Shown: positions 63,401 to 64,000 of the stretch, piece after piece | Position numbering within the stretch: the first letter of the stretch is position 1 | Layout: each line of letters opens with the position of its first letter | DNA from: CBDFGK01 sp965247075 | GTDB lineage: Bacteria; Pseudomonadota; Gammaproteobacteria; Pseudomonadales; Halieaceae | Assembly: GCA_965247075.1 (NCBI GenBank) | Contig: CBDFGK010000001.1 | Coordinates: 35,913-99,912 of the forward strand | Length of the DNA stretch: 64,000 nucleotides | Reading direction: 5' to 3' | Made by a program: the position numbers and the translations under genes | The notes under the pieces: generated by a model | The model's database searches: none | What the model saw: the letters and a program-made list of their open reading frames with translations, nothing else | Told to the model about the DNA's origin: nothing

Positions 63401-63747
63401 TTACCGTAGTATGCATCCCAAACAAGTTTCGCGGCTTCTGAAGGGTCATCCGGGGCCTTGATAGCCGCTGCCAGCAACATTGAGCGAAACACGCTACTCC
63501 TACGCCGCGCCCACCATTTCGACATCTGGTAGATTGGTTTGCCCGCATTGCCTTCGATGGCAGCGATCTGGTTGATGGGGATGATAGGGAAATCTACCTC
63601 GATGCAGGTCGGTGGCCGATTTGGGTCGGAAAAATCGACTGTCTCACATTTCCAAGGTTTTCCAGCGTTAACGGCTCTGGCGACTTCCTTCTTCAGCCAT
63701 TCATTCTTCTTCATGCCCTTCGACTTCCAGGATTGATCGACTGCCAT
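60466..63747 (-). CDS. DUF1156-containing adenine-specific DNA methyltransferase (PglXI-like)
   Basis: 1093 aa. The DUF1156 N-terminus (PIYQMSKWWARRRSSVFRSM, about 71-90) leads to the SAM motif DIFMGGGTTVVEGSRLG at about 130-146 and GNDLNPVAW. The catalytic motif VVTDPPFGG lies far downstream (about 700), separated by a long insert with four Cys-x-x-Cys pairs (CKQCGCD, CPCCGK, CGACG, CPHCD) that probably binds zinc. In BREX type 3 and DISARM-like systems such enzymes mark host DNA. One base separates it from the PglZ gene. Confidence 0.87.
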   Translation of the reverse strand: MAVDQSWKSKGMKKNEWLKKEVARAVNAGKPWKCETVDFSDPNRPPTCIEVDFPIIPINQIAAIEGNAGKPIYQMSKWWARRRSSVFRSMLLAAAIKAPDDPSEAAKLVWDAYYGNHQKKGAFKNLKVADIFMGGGTTVVEGSRLGMQMFGNDLNPVAWFVVKNELAQVDKAEVEALLADIEAEVKPQIMPFYACDCPRGHQGEWTQLSTGEVMGDDFDPLALMPKERKDYSYRGPEMIYAFWAKHGPCQVTGCGHRTPILSSPVMAIKTLTVKYWARTCKQCGCDYDLEERDARMAPGVSLVVADTERPFTVATLNEYDGSPESTECPCCGKTETFGKLGIGKRKKVELSLLVHPEWLQGEASQNEQGEPYGGSVDDPVEETIRWNQVRAEKCRLFEVRGKLPDQVTCPDTGILIQTGKEGGTVPKRSNYACGACGTVQDILTTVKASGKTGPVAIYAHQGYCPHCDAEGQIYGGRFFIEGNNSAAFDAACEEWGSLKDGELAEYWPRSELPYGFMTHKLNGGIPNHGFTHWWKMFNTRQLIVLSRLLMTIDTPADYSDEVREYVLGVFQQYLRNQCMFTIWNPQRDTPEPMFSNNNFHPKSTMIENCVFADLGRGNWRSQYGSISSSIDWTKAPWELVHHGRLVDQVLGLSGAITGKSEKVECGDPVQQADVACCSSTDLSALRTETYDLVVTDPPFGGLLHYSELSDFFYVWLRLVLRKNYPKEYGGEYTPKTLEAVANRARQPGQDEEKGIDNADVFYQRLLTECWKEAGRILKPSGLLSFTFHHSEDAPWVSVLESLFDAGFFLEATYPIRSDETKGEGEFGSRKIEYDIIHVCRKRHDEPKPISWAKLRRQVLHDVRDLQDLLEHHQDEGLPEADLQVIRRGKALEYFSRHYGKVYKDQDAPMSVLEALLGINQLLDEEAGGIKEAPPHNAEPFTRMLLRLFDGVNELPRDQMQKFLRGTGSAPSDFASRGWVYEDKKVYFLTLPLDLAQVWTGKHRKSLQSDYDQAMFLIGACFEGSGINASETLNNENFNPHPALGAILIWFKTHGANSPVRNAAITASKLYQNWESKNQSKVQQLSMFDEMGEE

Positions 63748-63748
63748 A

Positions 63749-64000
63749 CTATTTATTCCTGCTGATTTCGATGAACGGCACCATGACTTCGAGAATGCTC
63801 AAGCCGCCATGTGTGAGTGTCGGGTAGCCGCCATGACTTTTCCACTTCCTGCGGCCGTTGACGAATAGGTGACTACCGTGAGCACTATCAATTGAAAGGT
63901 CTATGGGTGGCACCCAGGCACCAGCTTTCTGGCTACTACTGATGGCACGACCGCTCTTATAAAGATTCTTGAGGTATTCGGTTTCCGCTTTGTTCGAATC
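63749..64000 (-). CDS. pglZ: PglZ-domain protein, C-terminal 83 residues (5' end outside window)
   Basis: The minus-strand frame is open to the window edge and ends with GGYPTLTHGGLSILEVMVPF followed by IEISRNK and TAG (63749-63751). THGGLSxxEVxVPF is the usual end of the PglZ alkaline-phosphatase-like domain. PglZ is the core gene of BREX systems. It is the promoter-proximal gene seen here, one base before the methylase. The catalytic part is beyond the window, so the assignment rests on this motif and context. Confidence 0.65.
   Translation of the reverse strand, partial: DSNKAETEYLKNLYKSGRAISSSQKAGAWVPPIDLSIDSAHGSHLFVNGRRKWKSHGGYPTLTHGGLSILEVMVPFIEISRNK

Noticed and set aside
60466..63747. 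Assignment of the methylase operon to DISARM rather than BREX
   Set aside because: DUF1156 methylase and SNF2 helicase occur in both, but a PglZ-type C-terminus directly upstream and no DrmA/DrmB/DrmC visible favour BREX-like; the question stays open until the upstream genes are seen.

Overview
The window reads as a GC-moderate gammaproteobacterial chromosome, probably a marine, lipid-degrading lineage of the Halieaceae/Spongiibacteraceae kind. That placement is inference from gene content: many acyl-CoA enzymes, AraC regulators with an arabinose-binding-type N-terminus, and regulators of the 'proteobacterial dedicated sortase' type. No rRNA, tRNA or CRISPR array was seen.

Layout. (1) 1-3372: end of an HlyD-type efflux adaptor, an SDR and a DUF3336/patatin lipase. 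(2) 3373-8640: an A+T-rich accessory block. It holds a coiled-coil protein and three genes chained by 4-bp ATGA overlaps: a nucleotidyltransferase-like protein, an XRE-ImmA/IrrE protease and a T4-beta-like protein. The chain runs tail-to-tail into an sce7726-type gene, with the two 3' ends overlapping by 77 bp, and transposase debris follows. (3) 8899-33692: a large acyl-CoA catabolic region. It has a thiolase, crotonases, acyl-CoA synthetase, acyl-CoA dehydrogenase, SDRs, an alpha-methylacyl-CoA racemase-like CaiB/BaiF protein, an acyl-CoA carboxylase subunit, a phytanoyl-CoA dioxygenase-like protein, a HAD/phosphotransferase/FadJ operon, a TesB thioesterase and two AraC regulators. The racemase and PhyH homologue suggest methyl-branched or isoprenoid acyl chains. 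Several gene stubs (crotonase, quinone oxidoreductase, BVMO, HNH) show recent erosion. (4) 33693-45850: a degenerate mobile block. Three same-orientation copies of an IS91-type transposase 3' end lie in it, with an MmeI-like restriction-modification gene cut cleanly by a 1680-bp ISL3 element, an AlkB gene, IS630 and IS256 wrecks, and a HigA-like stub. (5) 45899-57100: redoxin lipoprotein, universal stress protein, PdsS/PdsR/PdsO sortase-system genes without a sortase, TauE/SafE permease, GST, amidohydrolase, sterol-desaturase-like protein, and broken MFS, MAPEG and PAP2 genes. (6) 57163-64000: the 3' part of a BREX-3-like defence operon on the minus strand (PglZ C-terminus, DUF1156 DNA methylase, an unrecognised 173-aa protein, SNF2-type helicase), running off the window.

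The most interesting targets are the beta/sce7726/XRE-ImmA/nucleotidyltransferase module as a candidate defence system, the IS-inactivated but otherwise intact MmeI-like enzyme, the repeat-bounded alkB cassette, and the BREX-like operon with an unassigned subunit.
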